Shown here in pieces: positions 1 to 7,605 of a stretch of 34,798 bases of DNA. The position numbers and the translations under genes are program-made. Numbering within the stretch: the stretch's first letter is position 1; the number at the start of each line of letters is the position of its first letter. The notes beneath the pieces are model-generated. The model saw nothing but the letters and a program-made list of their open reading frames with translations, made no database searches and was not told where the DNA came from. This DNA comes from an uncultured Muriicola sp. (GTDB lineage: Bacteria > Bacteroidota > Bacteroidia > Flavobacteriales > Flavobacteriaceae). The stretch covers positions 1 to 34,798 of the forward strand of contig CALZFZ010000103.1 in NCBI GenBank assembly GCA_945786965.1. The letters are read 5' to 3'.

Positions 1-722
1 GCATAATCCCAAAAATACCGGAATGAACCGTGAAATCGATTTTGATTAAAAGGCCTATTTGGTGCAGGCCCCAGCCATCGGTCATAATCTACACCCGCTG
101 GGGATTCCGAATCCGGAACCACATCAAATCCGCGACCGTAGTTCACGGTTGCCCAGGCTTTCACCTGCCTTATCCTACCCAGGACCCCGGTTTTCAGATA
201 CTCCAGGGCTTCGATCCAATGCGGGTCGCTTCGCTGCCACTGCCCAACCTGCACTACCCTATTGTATTTCCGAGCGGCTTTTACCATGAGATCGGCTTCC
301 ACAATGCTGTTGGCGATAGGTTTTTCCACATAGACGTCTTTCCCCGCCGCACAGGCATCTGTCATTTGAATGCAATGCCAATGGTCCGGAGTACCTATAA
401 TGACCGCATCCAATGCTTTCATTTTTAAGAGCTCTTCATGGTTATTAAAGGTTTTTGGACGGTGCCCGGTCATAGTCTCCAGTTCTTCGGCACGACTTTT
501 TAATAGGTCCGCGTCTACATCGCACAGGGCTGTGCATTTTGTTCCCTGGTTTTTTAGAAAAGAGATGAGGTTCCACCAACCCATTCCATTAACTCCAATA
601 AGGCTAACATGTAAAACATCTTTGTTCATTACAGAATTGGTAGCCGAAAGTTGACTTATTGGCAAAGTGGTTGCAATGGAGGCCGCACCCAGGTTTTTTA
701 AAAATTTTCTTCTATTGCTCAT
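1..722 (-). CDS. Gfo/Idh/MocA-family oxidoreductase, Tat-exported (3' end missing)
   Basis: The minus strand is open from the ATG at 722 to the window edge, giving about 240 residues with no stop. The N-terminus (MSNRRKFLKNLG, then a hydrophobic stretch ending near Ser-Ala-Thr) is a twin-arginine signal of the kind found on exported sugar oxidoreductases. A Rossmann fold follows, with the loop GVNGMGWWN in place of the classical GxGxxG, then CDVD (end of beta-2), GTPDHWH and VEKPIANS. The EKP lysine is the conserved catalytic-region lysine of this family. The middle part is beginning at the cut. Members oxidise or rearrange sugars and inositols with NAD(P). The substrate cannot be read from this fragment. 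The family call is firm; the role is unknown. Confidence 0.9.
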   Translation of the reverse strand, partial: MSNRRKFLKNLGAASIATTLPISQLSATNSVMNKDVLHVSLIGVNGMGWWNLISFLKNQGTKCTALCDVDADLLKSRAEELETMTGHRPKTFNNHEELLKMKALDAVIIGTPDHWHCIQMTDACAAGKDVYVEKPIANSIVEADLMVKAARKYNRVVQVGQWQRSDPHWIEALEYLKTGVLGRIRQVKAWATVNYGRGFDVVPDSESPAGVDYDRWLGPAPNRPFNQNRFHGSFRYFWDY

Positions 723-825
723 TTCAAAGGAATTGGTCCTTTAAAATAATCCTTTTTTAAATAAGATTTAGGGGTCACGCCAAATAATCCCTTTAAGGAC
801 AGGGAACTTTATTGGTCCAACGCTA

Positions 826-3336
826 TTAGGACGTAGATCGGGAAGCAATACGCTTACTCCATTTCACCACTTCGTACCAGATAACAAAAAGAAAACCGGC
901 TGCCACACTTATTCCCAACTGTTCAGACGTCAACGGTTCAAAAGTAAAGAATAGTGCGAAGGATTTCACATAAATTAATAGGCCCGTTAGACCAGTGGTA
1001 ATCAGAATGATCAAAGGAACCAGTTGGTTCTTATATTTTAGTGTAGTAACTATGGAATAATAGAAAGACCGGTTCACAAGGGTTAGGAAAATATTGGCAC
1101 TAATGAGTACCGTAAAAACCATGGTCCTGGTTTGGGATTCATTTAAACCCTTCGAGACTGCATACCCATAAACAAGCAGCGCACCGATTGTGATCATAAG
1201 GCCTTGCAGGATGCTTGTGAACAATTCCTTCCATTTAAAAAAGGTAATCCTAAATGGGCGAGGTTTTTGCTGCATGGTATATTGTTCCATCGGTTCGTTC
1301 TCATAAATAATGGAACAGGTAGGCCCCATTATCAATTCCAACAAAATGACATGCACGGGTGTAAATATATTGGGGTAGATCCACCCAAGCGCCAATGGAA
1401 TAAAAACGACCAAAATGATAGGGATGTGTATGGAGATAACATATTGTATGGCTTTTTTCAGGTTGGCATAGATCTTTCGTCCCATGGCAATGGCATCGAC
1501 CATTTTGGAAAGGTCATCTTCCAGTAGCACCAGGGCTGCAGAAGCTTTGGCGATCTCAGTTCCTTTTTTCCCCATGGCCACTCCAATATTCGCCGCTTTC
1601 AGGGCAGGGCCATCGTTAATGCCATCACCTGTCATGGCTACGATCTCCCCACTCTTTTTTAAGGCTTCCACGATCCTTAACTTGGCCTCCGGAAACATCC
1701 GGGTAAAGACCGAAGTTTCATTTACCTTTCTTTGAAATGGTTCATCACCTAAATTCATAATTGCTGTAGCATCGATCATCTTGTCTCTATCCCTGAAATT
1801 GATCTGTTCCGCAATTGCCCTGGACGTGATCTCATTGTCGCCGGTAATAATTTTTACTTTGATTCCCGCTTTATAAAAATCCTGAAAAACAGATTCGATA
1901 TTGGCTTTGGGCGGGTCATAAAAAGCGACCAACCCCAACAGTCTAAATTGTAAATCCTGTTGTTTCTTCGGAAAATTGTCCCCGTTGAATTGTGCTCTTG
2001 CCACCCCCAAGATCCGATACCCATTAGCAGCCATTGTGGCCACAGCTTCCATGGTATGGCTTATCTCATCTTCTGAAAGGCCGGAAATTCTAAGAAAGGC
2101 CTCAGGAGCTCCTTTGGCAGCAATGATCCTGGTACCGGTACCATCTTCAAAGATGTGTGTCATCATTGGCGGTTTCCCCCCCAGAGGGTACTCATGCCGC
2201 ATTGTAAATTTAGCCCGTTCATCTTCACCAATGGTCCGGGTGTAGGCTTTGTGTAAGGCCAGTTCCATGGGATCGAAAGGAATAGGTTCACTGGCCCACA
2301 TGGCATATTGTATTAACTCCTTCTCCTGGTCGCCCAATTCGGCCTTTGGATCGGTAAACCTCCCTGTTTCCAACACGAACAGGCGGGCAAGACTCATTTC
2401 ATTCTTAGTGATGGTTCCGGTTTTATCAACGCAGATTACAGTAGCACTGCCCAGGGTTTCTACTGTTTTCATTTGTTTTACCACAATCCCCATTTTCATT
2501 AAGCGCCAGGCACCGATGGCAAGAAACGTAGTGAAGGCCACCGGAATTTCTTCCGGAAGTATACTCATGGCCAGGGTAAGTGCTCTCAATAAACTGTCTA
2601 AAACAGATCCTGTTTTAAAAAAGTTGATGCCCCAAACCAAGAGGAATACAACGATCCCAAGGGCGGTCATTCTTTTTACAAAGCTGTTGATCTGAATTTC
2701 TAAGGGGGATTTTTCTTCCCTGATGGTGGCAATACTCTTCCCGATCTTTCCAAGTTGGGTTTGGTTGCCTACCGTTTTCACTTCCAGAATAGCCAGGCCA
2801 CTTGCCACACTGGTTCCCCTGTAAACCATTGGATCTGTGCTGGAAATATCCTTATAAACCGGCAAGGATTCCCCGGTTAAAACAGACTCGTTTACAGAAA
2901 AATCATTCGATTGAATAATGATCCCATCGGCAGCGATCACAGATCCTTCCTCCACCATTAACAGATCGCCCACAACCACATCTTCCAGGTTTATTTTTAG
3001 GGTAGCATTATTTCGAATAACGTTGCATTGTGGCTGACTTATGGTCTTTAGCTTATCCAGTGCCTGTCTGCTTCGTGAATCCTGGAATAATGAAATAGCC
3101 GATACGAGTATGATTGCAATTGCCAGGAAGATACCATCCCCATACTCCCCAACAGCGAAATAGATAGAGGAAGTGGCAAGGAGCAAAAGAACCATTGGTT
3201 CGCCCAGCAACTGCTTTAAAGCCTTCCAAATTGGGTTTTCTTTTTTGTAATAAAGCGCATTACTGCCAGAATCCTGGCGGGATCGTAATACTTCCTCCTC
3301 ACTCAAACCTTTTAAATCAATAGGCGCTATTTGCAT
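826..3336 (-). CDS. P-type II cation-transporting ATPase
   Basis: This 836-residue ATPase has all the landmarks of the P-type family: an N-terminal cation-ATPase segment (LSEEEVLRSR), the actuator motif TGES near residue 154, the phosphorylation motif DKTGT with Asp304, a TGDNE hinge region and GDGIND before the last transmembrane helices. Hydrophobic segments at about 45-85, 225-275 and in the C-terminal 200 residues fit ten helices. The metal-site helix 4 reads PEEIP (261-265), not the PEGLP of SERCA-like calcium pumps or the CPC of heavy-metal pumps, so ion specificity is uncertain; Ca2+, Mn2+ or a monovalent ion are all possible. There is no N-terminal metal-binding domain. It stands alone, with about 300 bp of upstream non-coding sequence. 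Confidence 0.93.
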   Translation of the reverse strand: MQIAPIDLKGLSEEEVLRSRQDSGSNALYYKKENPIWKALKQLLGEPMVLLLLATSSIYFAVGEYGDGIFLAIAIILVSAISLFQDSRSRQALDKLKTISQPQCNVIRNNATLKINLEDVVVGDLLMVEEGSVIAADGIIIQSNDFSVNESVLTGESLPVYKDISSTDPMVYRGTSVASGLAILEVKTVGNQTQLGKIGKSIATIREEKSPLEIQINSFVKRMTALGIVVFLLVWGINFFKTGSVLDSLLRALTLAMSILPEEIPVAFTTFLAIGAWRLMKMGIVVKQMKTVETLGSATVICVDKTGTITKNEMSLARLFVLETGRFTDPKAELGDQEKELIQYAMWASEPIPFDPMELALHKAYTRTIGEDERAKFTMRHEYPLGGKPPMMTHIFEDGTGTRIIAAKGAPEAFLRISGLSEDEISHTMEAVATMAANGYRILGVARAQFNGDNFPKKQQDLQFRLLGLVAFYDPPKANIESVFQDFYKAGIKVKIITGDNEITSRAIAEQINFRDRDKMIDATAIMNLGDEPFQRKVNETSVFTRMFPEAKLRIVEALKKSGEIVAMTGDGINDGPALKAANIGVAMGKKGTEIAKASAALVLLEDDLSKMVDAIAMGRKIYANLKKAIQYVISIHIPIILVVFIPLALGWIYPNIFTPVHVILLELIMGPTCSIIYENEPMEQYTMQQKPRPFRITFFKWKELFTSILQGLMITIGALLVYGYAVSKGLNESQTRTMVFTVLISANIFLTLVNRSFYYSIVTTLKYKNQLVPLIILITTGLTGLLIYVKSFALFFTFEPLTSEQLGISVAAGFLFVIWYEVVKWSKRIASRSTS

Positions 3337-3634
3337 TCGGTTCTTTATAATGTTCTGATCACGATCTTACACATTTGAAAGATACTTTAGGTTTTAAAAT
3401 TAGGCTACATGCAGGCTACAATTTCCCATTTTTAACTGATCCCGGAATCTATATCCTGGTTATCATATACTCAATAATAAAGGATAAAATCAAGATATGA
3501 CGACCCAATAATTTTATCCGTTATTATATACCATCCTTTGCAAGACCCTGAACCGTACACAAGGACATTTTAAAGAATGTTTTTAAACAGCTTTATATGA
3601 ATTATATAAAGCCTAAACCTCGCCGGTATATTGC
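3337..3634. other. 298-bp intergenic region upstream of the ATPase
   Basis: No gene is seen here. It holds the ATPase promoter side (a possible -7 box TATCTTTC on the minus strand at 3377-3384), a direct repeat AGGCTACA at 3402-3409 and 3413-3420 (11-bp period), and an AT-rich hairpin at 3590-3612. None of the Crp/Fnr-like palindromes found nearby occurs here. Confidence 0.5.
3590..3612 (-). terminator. Candidate terminator hairpin after the DUF2267 gene
   Basis: A perfect 9-bp inverted repeat GCTTTATAT / ATATAAAGC with a 5-nt loop starts 22 bp beyond the DUF2267 stop codon. The stem is AT-rich and only a broken T run follows on the minus strand, so this is a weak terminator call. Confidence 0.35.
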
Positions 3635-4087
3635 CTAAAACATTAAGTTAGAATAAATCATGCTTTTTAAATCCTTAGGCAAACCGTCTCGGATATCTTC
3701 CATTTCCCCAAGGGAAATGTATTTTCTTAGATAGATAAAGGTGGTGTCTATGTATCTTTCTGCCACCTCATCATTATATTCAAAATCATTGACTGCCGCA
3801 ACGCCATCATGTTTCCGAACAAGATCTACAAACTCTGCCATCTTTTTAACTTTCGGTTTTTCCTTTCTCATTTGCCAACCGTTCACATAAACAGCTTTTA
3901 AGAACATAGGCAATTGGGCTATAAACTGCAATGATTCCTGTGGAGAAATAAGATCGCGCAATGCGTGCATAATAGACGAGAAGATTCTTCCCGCCTTGAC
4001 TGTGTCTTCACCCAGGTTCATTTCCCTGGCATATTCCTTTAGAAAGGTGTTTCCATCTTTCGCATATTCATTAAAATTGAGTGCCAT
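3635..4087 (-). CDS. DUF2267-like protein
   Basis: This is a 150-residue soluble protein without signal peptide or membrane segment. It is predicted largely helical and reads MALNFNEYAKDG at the start. The repeated pattern of helix pairs (AGRIFSSIMHALRDLIS, then LPMFLKAVYVNGW) resembles DUF2267, small proteins common in stress-related clusters of Bacteroidota and Proteobacteria whose biochemical role is unknown. It is divergent from the universal stress protein gene, and the shared 174-bp region carries two Crp/Fnr-like palindromes, one placed for each gene. The family call rests on recalled sequence pattern; function is not established. Confidence 0.7.
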   Translation of the reverse strand: MALNFNEYAKDGNTFLKEYAREMNLGEDTVKAGRIFSSIMHALRDLISPQESLQFIAQLPMFLKAVYVNGWQMRKEKPKVKKMAEFVDLVRKHDGVAAVNDFEYNDEVAERYIDTTFIYLRKYISLGEMEDIRDGLPKDLKSMIYSNLMF

Positions 4088-4112
4088 AATACCGGTATTT
4101 AAGATTAGATCT

Positions 4113-4156
4113 TAAAGATGAAGGAAAACTTTTTTCTACCAAATGACCGGAGTCAT
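4113..4156 (-). promoter_or_regulatory. Crp/Fnr-like site and -7 box for the DUF2267 gene
   Basis: The palindrome ATGACCGGAGTCAT (4143-4156, centre 4149.5) lies 33.0 bp from an 8-mer CATCTTTA on the minus strand (4113-4120). That box matches the Bacteroidota -7 consensus TAnnTTTG at only four of six informative positions, the weakest of the set. The start codon is 26 bp further downstream. Confidence 0.5.
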
Positions 4157-4196
4157 ATAGCCTTATTTTTTTTCTTGTGGAAAATAAAAATCAGAC

Positions 4197-4239
4197 TGAT
4201 GAAAATCATAGTTTCCATAATTTGGTATTGCTACTTTTA
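4197..4239 (+). promoter_or_regulatory. Crp/Fnr-like site and -7 box for the universal stress protein gene
   Basis: The palindrome TGATGAAAATCA (4197-4208, centre 4202.5) is FNR-like (TGAT-N4-ATCA). Exactly 33.0 bp downstream is the box TACTTTTA (4232-4239), five of six matches to TAnnTTTG. The leader would be roughly 20 nt before the ATG at 4262. Confidence 0.65.
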
Positions 4240-4261
4240 GTTGATAGCTTAATGTGAAGTC

Positions 4262-5137
4262 ATGAAAAAAATTCTCTTACCCACAGATTTTTCAAAAAGT
4301 GCCTGGAATGCCATCACCTACGCGTTAGAATTTTTTAAAAATGAAACATGTACTTTTTATTTGTTGCATGCGTACACCCCAGCATTCTACCGCATGGACT
4401 ACATGCTGGGAGGCCCCATTTTTAGCGCCATCCCCGATACTGAAGTAGATATATCGTTACTTGGGCTGGAAAAAACACTTTCCGATATAAAAAAATTACC
4501 GAAAAATCCCAGGCATCATTTTGAAGAGGTTTCGGCATTTAACGTGCTTACCCATGAGATTAATGACCTTACCCGGGAAAAGAGTATAGACCTTATTGTA
4601 ATGGGTACCACAGGAGCTACCGGCGCCAAGGAAGTGTTTATAGGAAGCAATACCGTTTATGTATTGCGAAAAGCAACTGCGCCTGTTTTGGTTGTTCCGG
4701 TGAACTCGAAATATAAATCCGTTAAAAAAGTCCTTTTCCCTACAGATTATTTAACGCAATACAAAGAGCAGGAGTTCATACATCTCATTGAATTGGTGAA
4801 AATGTCAGGGGCCCCTCTTACTGTCCTTCATGTTAAGGAAGAATATGAACTCAGTGATGCTCAACTTAAAAACAAAGAACATTTAGCCACCCTTTTAAAA
4901 GGAATACCGCACACCTTTGTTGAAGAGAAGGGAAAACTGATGCCGGATGCTGTGATCGAATATATAGACCAGGAGAATTTTGATCTCCTTGCGATGATGA
5001 ACAGGAAGCACTCTATCCTGGATCGTCTTTTCGTAAAACACAATGTGGATCAATTAAGCTTTCATGTGCAAGTACCCTTTTTCGTAGTCCGAGATACTGC
5101 AAAAGTTGCTTCCAGATCGGCCTCCAATGTAAGCTGA
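4262..5137 (+). CDS. Tandem universal stress protein (two UspA domains)
   Basis: This 291-residue protein has two UspA folds in series. Domain 1 (about 1-145) begins MKKILLPTDFS, and ends with the ATP-binding signature G-x2-G-x9-G-S seen in MGTTGATG...FIGSNT followed by PVLVVP. Domain 2 (about 150-285) restarts with VKKVLFPTDYL but has lost the glycine signature: the equivalent stretch reads MMNRKHSILDRLFV. Domain 2 is therefore probably structural rather than nucleotide-binding. USPs of this two-domain type are cytoplasmic and induced by oxygen limitation, growth arrest or heat. The upstream FNR-like promoter fits that. It is divergent from the DUF2267 gene and convergent with the small lipoprotein gene. 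Confidence 0.92.
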   Translation: MKKILLPTDFSKSAWNAITYALEFFKNETCTFYLLHAYTPAFYRMDYMLGGPIFSAIPDTEVDISLLGLEKTLSDIKKLPKNPRHHFEEVSAFNVLTHEINDLTREKSIDLIVMGTTGATGAKEVFIGSNTVYVLRKATAPVLVVPVNSKYKSVKKVLFPTDYLTQYKEQEFIHLIELVKMSGAPLTVLHVKEEYELSDAQLKNKEHLATLLKGIPHTFVEEKGKLMPDAVIEYIDQENFDLLAMMNRKHSILDRLFVKHNVDQLSFHVQVPFFVVRDTAKVASRSASNVS

Positions 5138-5177
5138 TAACCCATCCGAAGTGTTTTAACTACTTGGAGTACAGGGT

Positions 5178-5570
5178 TTAGTTAGATCGGTTACTCCTGA
5201 TAGATCGGTTACTCCTGCCCCGGTTTAGATTATTTTGGTCGTGATATCGTTTTATATTCTCGTCATTGTAATTCCTAACCCTCACATACCTGGAGCGACT
5301 TAAATTAACGGTCCGGTACCTGGGTGGCAAGACATTTACGCGGACCCATACTCCACTATCCCAATAAAGATAATTTCGGGCAGACAGGTCGTAATAAATA
5401 CTATATTCCGGGAAATATACATACCGCACTACTTCCACGCGATTGGGGTAAAACCAGGGTGGTGGGGGTGGATTTCCAATCCGTGAAGATACAATGACCG
5501 GGCCACAGCTGGTTAAAAGGAATGCCCCACTTACAAGGAGTCCTATGAATACGTTTCGTTTTGTTTTCAT
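5178..5570 (-). CDS. Small lipoprotein with Arg/Ser/Asn-rich tail
   Basis: This 130-residue protein has a short positive N-terminus (MKTKRN), a hydrophobic segment and the lipobox LLTSC with Cys22, so it should be lipidated. The mature part starts with a proline run (NPPPPPW), then aromatic-rich strands (VEVVRYVYFPEYSIYYD, YLYWDSGVW) and ends in a basic tail made of RSNRS units. Two copies of a 17-bp tandem repeat (5183-5199 and 5201-5217) encode that tail. I recognise no named family with certainty. It is divergent from the YtxH operon and shares with it a 20-bp perfect palindrome, so it is likely co-induced. A periplasmic or outer-membrane stress role is inference. Confidence 0.75.
   Translation of the reverse strand: MKTKRNVFIGLLVSGAFLLTSCGPVIVSSRIGNPPPPPWFYPNRVEVVRYVYFPEYSIYYDLSARNYLYWDSGVWVRVNVLPPRYRTVNLSRSRYVRVRNYNDENIKRYHDQNNLNRGRSNRSIRSNRSN
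5183..5217. repeat. 17-bp tandem repeat inside the lipoprotein C-terminus
   Basis: The unit tagatcggttactcctg occurs twice with an 18-bp period and encodes the repeated RSNRS tail. The period is a multiple of three, so copy-number change would keep the reading frame. Confidence 0.8.
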
Positions 5571-5586
5571 CGGTATTCGATTTTTA

Positions 5587-5633
5587 CAAATAAATACTAC
5601 CTAAAAGGAAATTGAAATGACCATCGTCATTTC
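5587..5633 (-). promoter_or_regulatory. Crp/Fnr-like site and -7 box for the small lipoprotein
   Basis: The palindrome at 5614-5633 (GAAATGAC, 4-nt spacer, GTCATTTC; centre 5623.5) is 33.0 bp from TTTATTTG on the minus strand (5587-5594), five of six matches to TAnnTTTG. The same palindrome serves the opposite gene. Confidence 0.6.
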
Positions 5634-5660
5634 ATATTGTGAAGAGTTGATATATCTTGG
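5614..5660 (+). promoter_or_regulatory. Crp/Fnr-like site and -7 box for the YtxH operon
   Basis: From the shared palindrome centre at 5623.5, the box TATCTTGG lies at 5653-5660, again exactly 33.0 bp away and five of six matches to TAnnTTTG. The leader to the ATG at 5711 is about 45-50 nt. Confidence 0.6.
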
Positions 5661-5710
5661 TCTCACAAGTAAGATTAAAAGTTATTTATTAATTATAAAA
5701 CCCAAAAATC

Positions 5711-6043
5711 ATGTCAGACAACAACAGTGGAAACATCTTATTAGCCCTTTTAACAGGAGCCGCAATAGGAGCAGGAGTAGGAATTTTGTACGCACCGGAT
5801 GAAGGTAAAAAAACCCGGAAAAAAATTAAAACTAAGGTAGTAGATGCTAAGCACGATATTACCGAAAGATTAACACATGCCAGGGAAGAACTTACCAAAA
5901 CCGTTGACGAGAAGAGAGAAGCCTTTGAGCACAAACTAGAAGATTCTATTGCCAATATGAGCTACAAAGCAGACGATATAATCGCCACGCTGGAGCGTAA
6001 ATTGGAAGATCTAAAAACTAAAAATGCAAAATTGCAGAAATAG
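5711..6043 (+). CDS. YtxH domain protein
   Basis: This 110-residue protein starts with a short polar stretch, then a Gly/Ala-rich membrane segment (LLALLTGAAIGAGVGILYAPDEGKK) typical of YtxH, where the helix ends in a Y/F-A-P-x-x-G-K turn. The rest (residues 35-110) is a highly charged, probably coiled helix. YtxH proteins in Gram-positive bacteria are general-stress proteins of unknown biochemistry. It is first in a three-gene operon: the next gene begins 6 bp after its stop. The Crp/Fnr-like promoter upstream predicts induction with the other stress genes here. Confidence 0.88.
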   Translation: MSDNNSGNILLALLTGAAIGAGVGILYAPDEGKKTRKKIKTKVVDAKHDITERLTHAREELTKTVDEKREAFEHKLEDSIANMSYKADDIIATLERKLEDLKTKNAKLQK

Positions 6044-6049
6044 GTTCTC

Positions 6050-6403
6050 ATGGCTTTAAAAGAATTGAAATATAACATTTCCGAAATAGATGAGCATATT
6101 CATTCATACGTGGAGGAAAGTGTTGAGTACGCCAAGCTTAAGAGTTTTAAATTATCCATGGTCATAGTGACCTACTTTGCCAAATTATTTTTAATTGGCA
6201 TTATTGGACTACTGGCATTACTACTCTTAAGCCTGGCTGCTTCTTTGGCCATAGGTGCCGCTATGGACAATACGGTGTATGGCTATTTGGTCATTGGTTT
6301 TGTCTACGTACTGGTAGGAATTGTATTCTATCTATTCAGGGACAAGGTCAATAAACCGATACTCAGAATGTTTTCTAATAAATTTTTTGAAGATGATGAA
6401 TAA
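6050..6403 (+). CDS. Phage-holin-family (holin-X-like) membrane protein
   Basis: This 117-residue protein has an amphipathic N-terminus (residues 1-35), then two strong membrane helices (about 40-70 and 78-100) and a short charged tail ending FFEDDE. This matches the putative 'Holin-X/phage holin superfamily III' proteins that accompany YtxH genes in stress operons. Despite the name, no lysin or phage gene is nearby, so a host membrane-stress role is more likely than lysis. Its stop overlaps the next gene's start by 8 bp, indicating translational coupling. Confidence 0.8.
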   Translation: MALKELKYNISEIDEHIHSYVEESVEYAKLKSFKLSMVIVTYFAKLFLIGIIGLLALLLLSLAASLAIGAAMDNTVYGYLVIGFVYVLVGIVFYLFRDKVNKPILRMFSNKFFEDDE

Positions 6404-6638
6404 GAGGTACAGTTCATTCAAAGAAATTGATCGGGAACTTCAAATTTTGGAGTTGCAGCGAAAACTGGATTGGGAACATATTAAGCTCAATACCAAGGCT
6501 ATTAAAAATACCCTGGCCCCTCCCAATTTTGGCCGAAGATTAGAAAACGTAGTACAGCAGGCTGCAATAACCTTTGTGCTAAAAAAACTGATACAGCGAA
6601 GAACTAAAAGGCGACAAGAACAGATTGAACTTCAATAG
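6396..6638 (+). CDS. 80-aa basic protein, third gene of the YtxH operon
   Basis: I chose the ATG at 6396, which overlaps the preceding stop by 8 bp; ATG 6393 is an equally placed alternative and the longer reading to 6321 lies wholly inside the upstream gene. The product (MNKRYSSFKEIDRELQ...) is highly charged with no signal or membrane span: helix 1 carries E-I-D-R-E-L-Q-I-L-E-L-Q-R and the C-terminus is rich in Arg/Lys. Similar small proteins follow YtxH and holin-like genes in Flavobacteria. I do not recognise a function. It could bind the membrane-associated partners or nucleic acid. Confidence 0.75.
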   Translation: MNKRYSSFKEIDRELQILELQRKLDWEHIKLNTKAIKNTLAPPNFGRRLENVVQQAAITFVLKKLIQRRTKRRQEQIELQ

Positions 6639-6739
6639 TATTCCCTTTACTTTATTACAAAATACTTTTAAACCTTGTGAAGTATTTGGTTCTATTGTTT
6701 AAGGATTAGATACCTTTATGGTCATTTAATTCAAGAACA

Positions 6740-7522
6740 ATGAAAACTGGTTTGGCACTTTCCGGGGGAGGCGTTCGTGGAATAGCCCATATCGGGGCTA
6801 TTAAAGCATTGGAGGAACATGATGTATTCCCCTCGAGAATTTCCGGATCCAGTGCCGGTGCCATTGTTGGCGCTCTGTACGCAGGAGGCCGTAAACCAAA
6901 AGAAATTTTGGAATTTTTTAAAACCGTAAATCCGTTTAGCATAACGAACTATGCGGTGAACAAACCGGGCTTTGTTAATACGGAAAAATTATATGACCAT
7001 TTTAAAAAGCTGTTGCCCGAAGACTCTTTTGAAGGGCTTCAGATTCCCATGTCGATTACAGCGACCAACATCCTGGATGGCACTTTAAAAGTTTTCACGG
7101 AAGGCCCACTTATTAAAGCTATTTTAGCTTCTGCAGCATTCCCGGGAATTTTTACACCTATAAAAATCGACAACAACTACTATGTGGATGGCGGTACACT
7201 TAATAATTTTCCAGTAGACCTACTTAGAAAAAAATGTGACAAAGTAGTTGGGGTGTATGTAAACCCGTTTGAAAAAGTCAGTATTAAGGAGTTAAAATAC
7301 TTCTACAATGTGGTTGAGCGGTCTTTTCAGATCCGTAGTGCAGATATTTCCAGGAATAAATTCAAAGACTGTGACCTATTGATATGCCCGCAGGGCCTCG
7401 GCAGCTATAGCACCTTTTCAATGGGGGAAATGGATAAGATCTACCAATTGGGTTATGAGGCCACTATGAATGCCTTGAAGACAGAAAAAGGGAAATCCAT
7501 TATGGAAGCATTAACGAGATAA
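6740..7522 (+). CDS. Patatin-like phospholipase (RssA-like)
   Basis: This 260-residue protein shows the full patatin set: the oxyanion-hole loop GGGVRG (9-14), the nucleophile elbow G-S-S-A-G with Ser38, and the aspartate of the DGG motif (Asp150) preceded by FPGIFTPI. Ser-Asp dyad enzymes of this group hydrolyse acyl esters of phospholipids or lysophospholipids in the cytoplasm. There is no signal peptide. A candidate -7 box TACCTTTA (6711-6718) precedes the ATG, but no Crp/Fnr-like palindrome stands 33 bp upstream, so it may not belong to the neighbouring regulon. It is convergent with hsp20. Confidence 0.93.
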   Translation: MKTGLALSGGGVRGIAHIGAIKALEEHDVFPSRISGSSAGAIVGALYAGGRKPKEILEFFKTVNPFSITNYAVNKPGFVNTEKLYDHFKKLLPEDSFEGLQIPMSITATNILDGTLKVFTEGPLIKAILASAAFPGIFTPIKIDNNYYVDGGTLNNFPVDLLRKKCDKVVGVYVNPFEKVSIKELKYFYNVVERSFQIRSADISRNKFKDCDLLICPQGLGSYSTFSMGEMDKIYQLGYEATMNALKTEKGKSIMEALTR

Positions 7523-7526
7523 AAGT

Positions 7527-7585
7527 ATACCCTCCTGCCAAGGCTCACGTTCTAAAGTAGCATTCATAATTTAGCAGGAGGGTAT
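7527..7585. terminator. Long inverted repeat between convergent genes
   Basis: ATACCCTCCTGC (7527-7538) and GCAGGAGGGTAT (7574-7585) form a perfect 12-bp stem around a 35-nt loop. It begins 5 bp after the patatin stop and ends 20 bp before the hsp20 stop. There is no T run, so it may be a Rho-type or processing structure or a small RNA rather than a classical terminator. Confidence 0.5.
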
Positions 7586-7605
7586 TGTCAACTAAGAAGA
7601 AGGTA

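Noticed and set aside
6050-6403. Prophage lysis gene
   Set aside because: The holin-like protein has no endolysin, portal or capsid genes nearby and sits in a YtxH stress operon.
6660-6687. AAATACTT / AAGTATTT inverted repeat before the patatin gene
   Set aside because: Short AT-rich arms with a 12-nt gap and no match to the Crp/Fnr-like sites; too weak to call.
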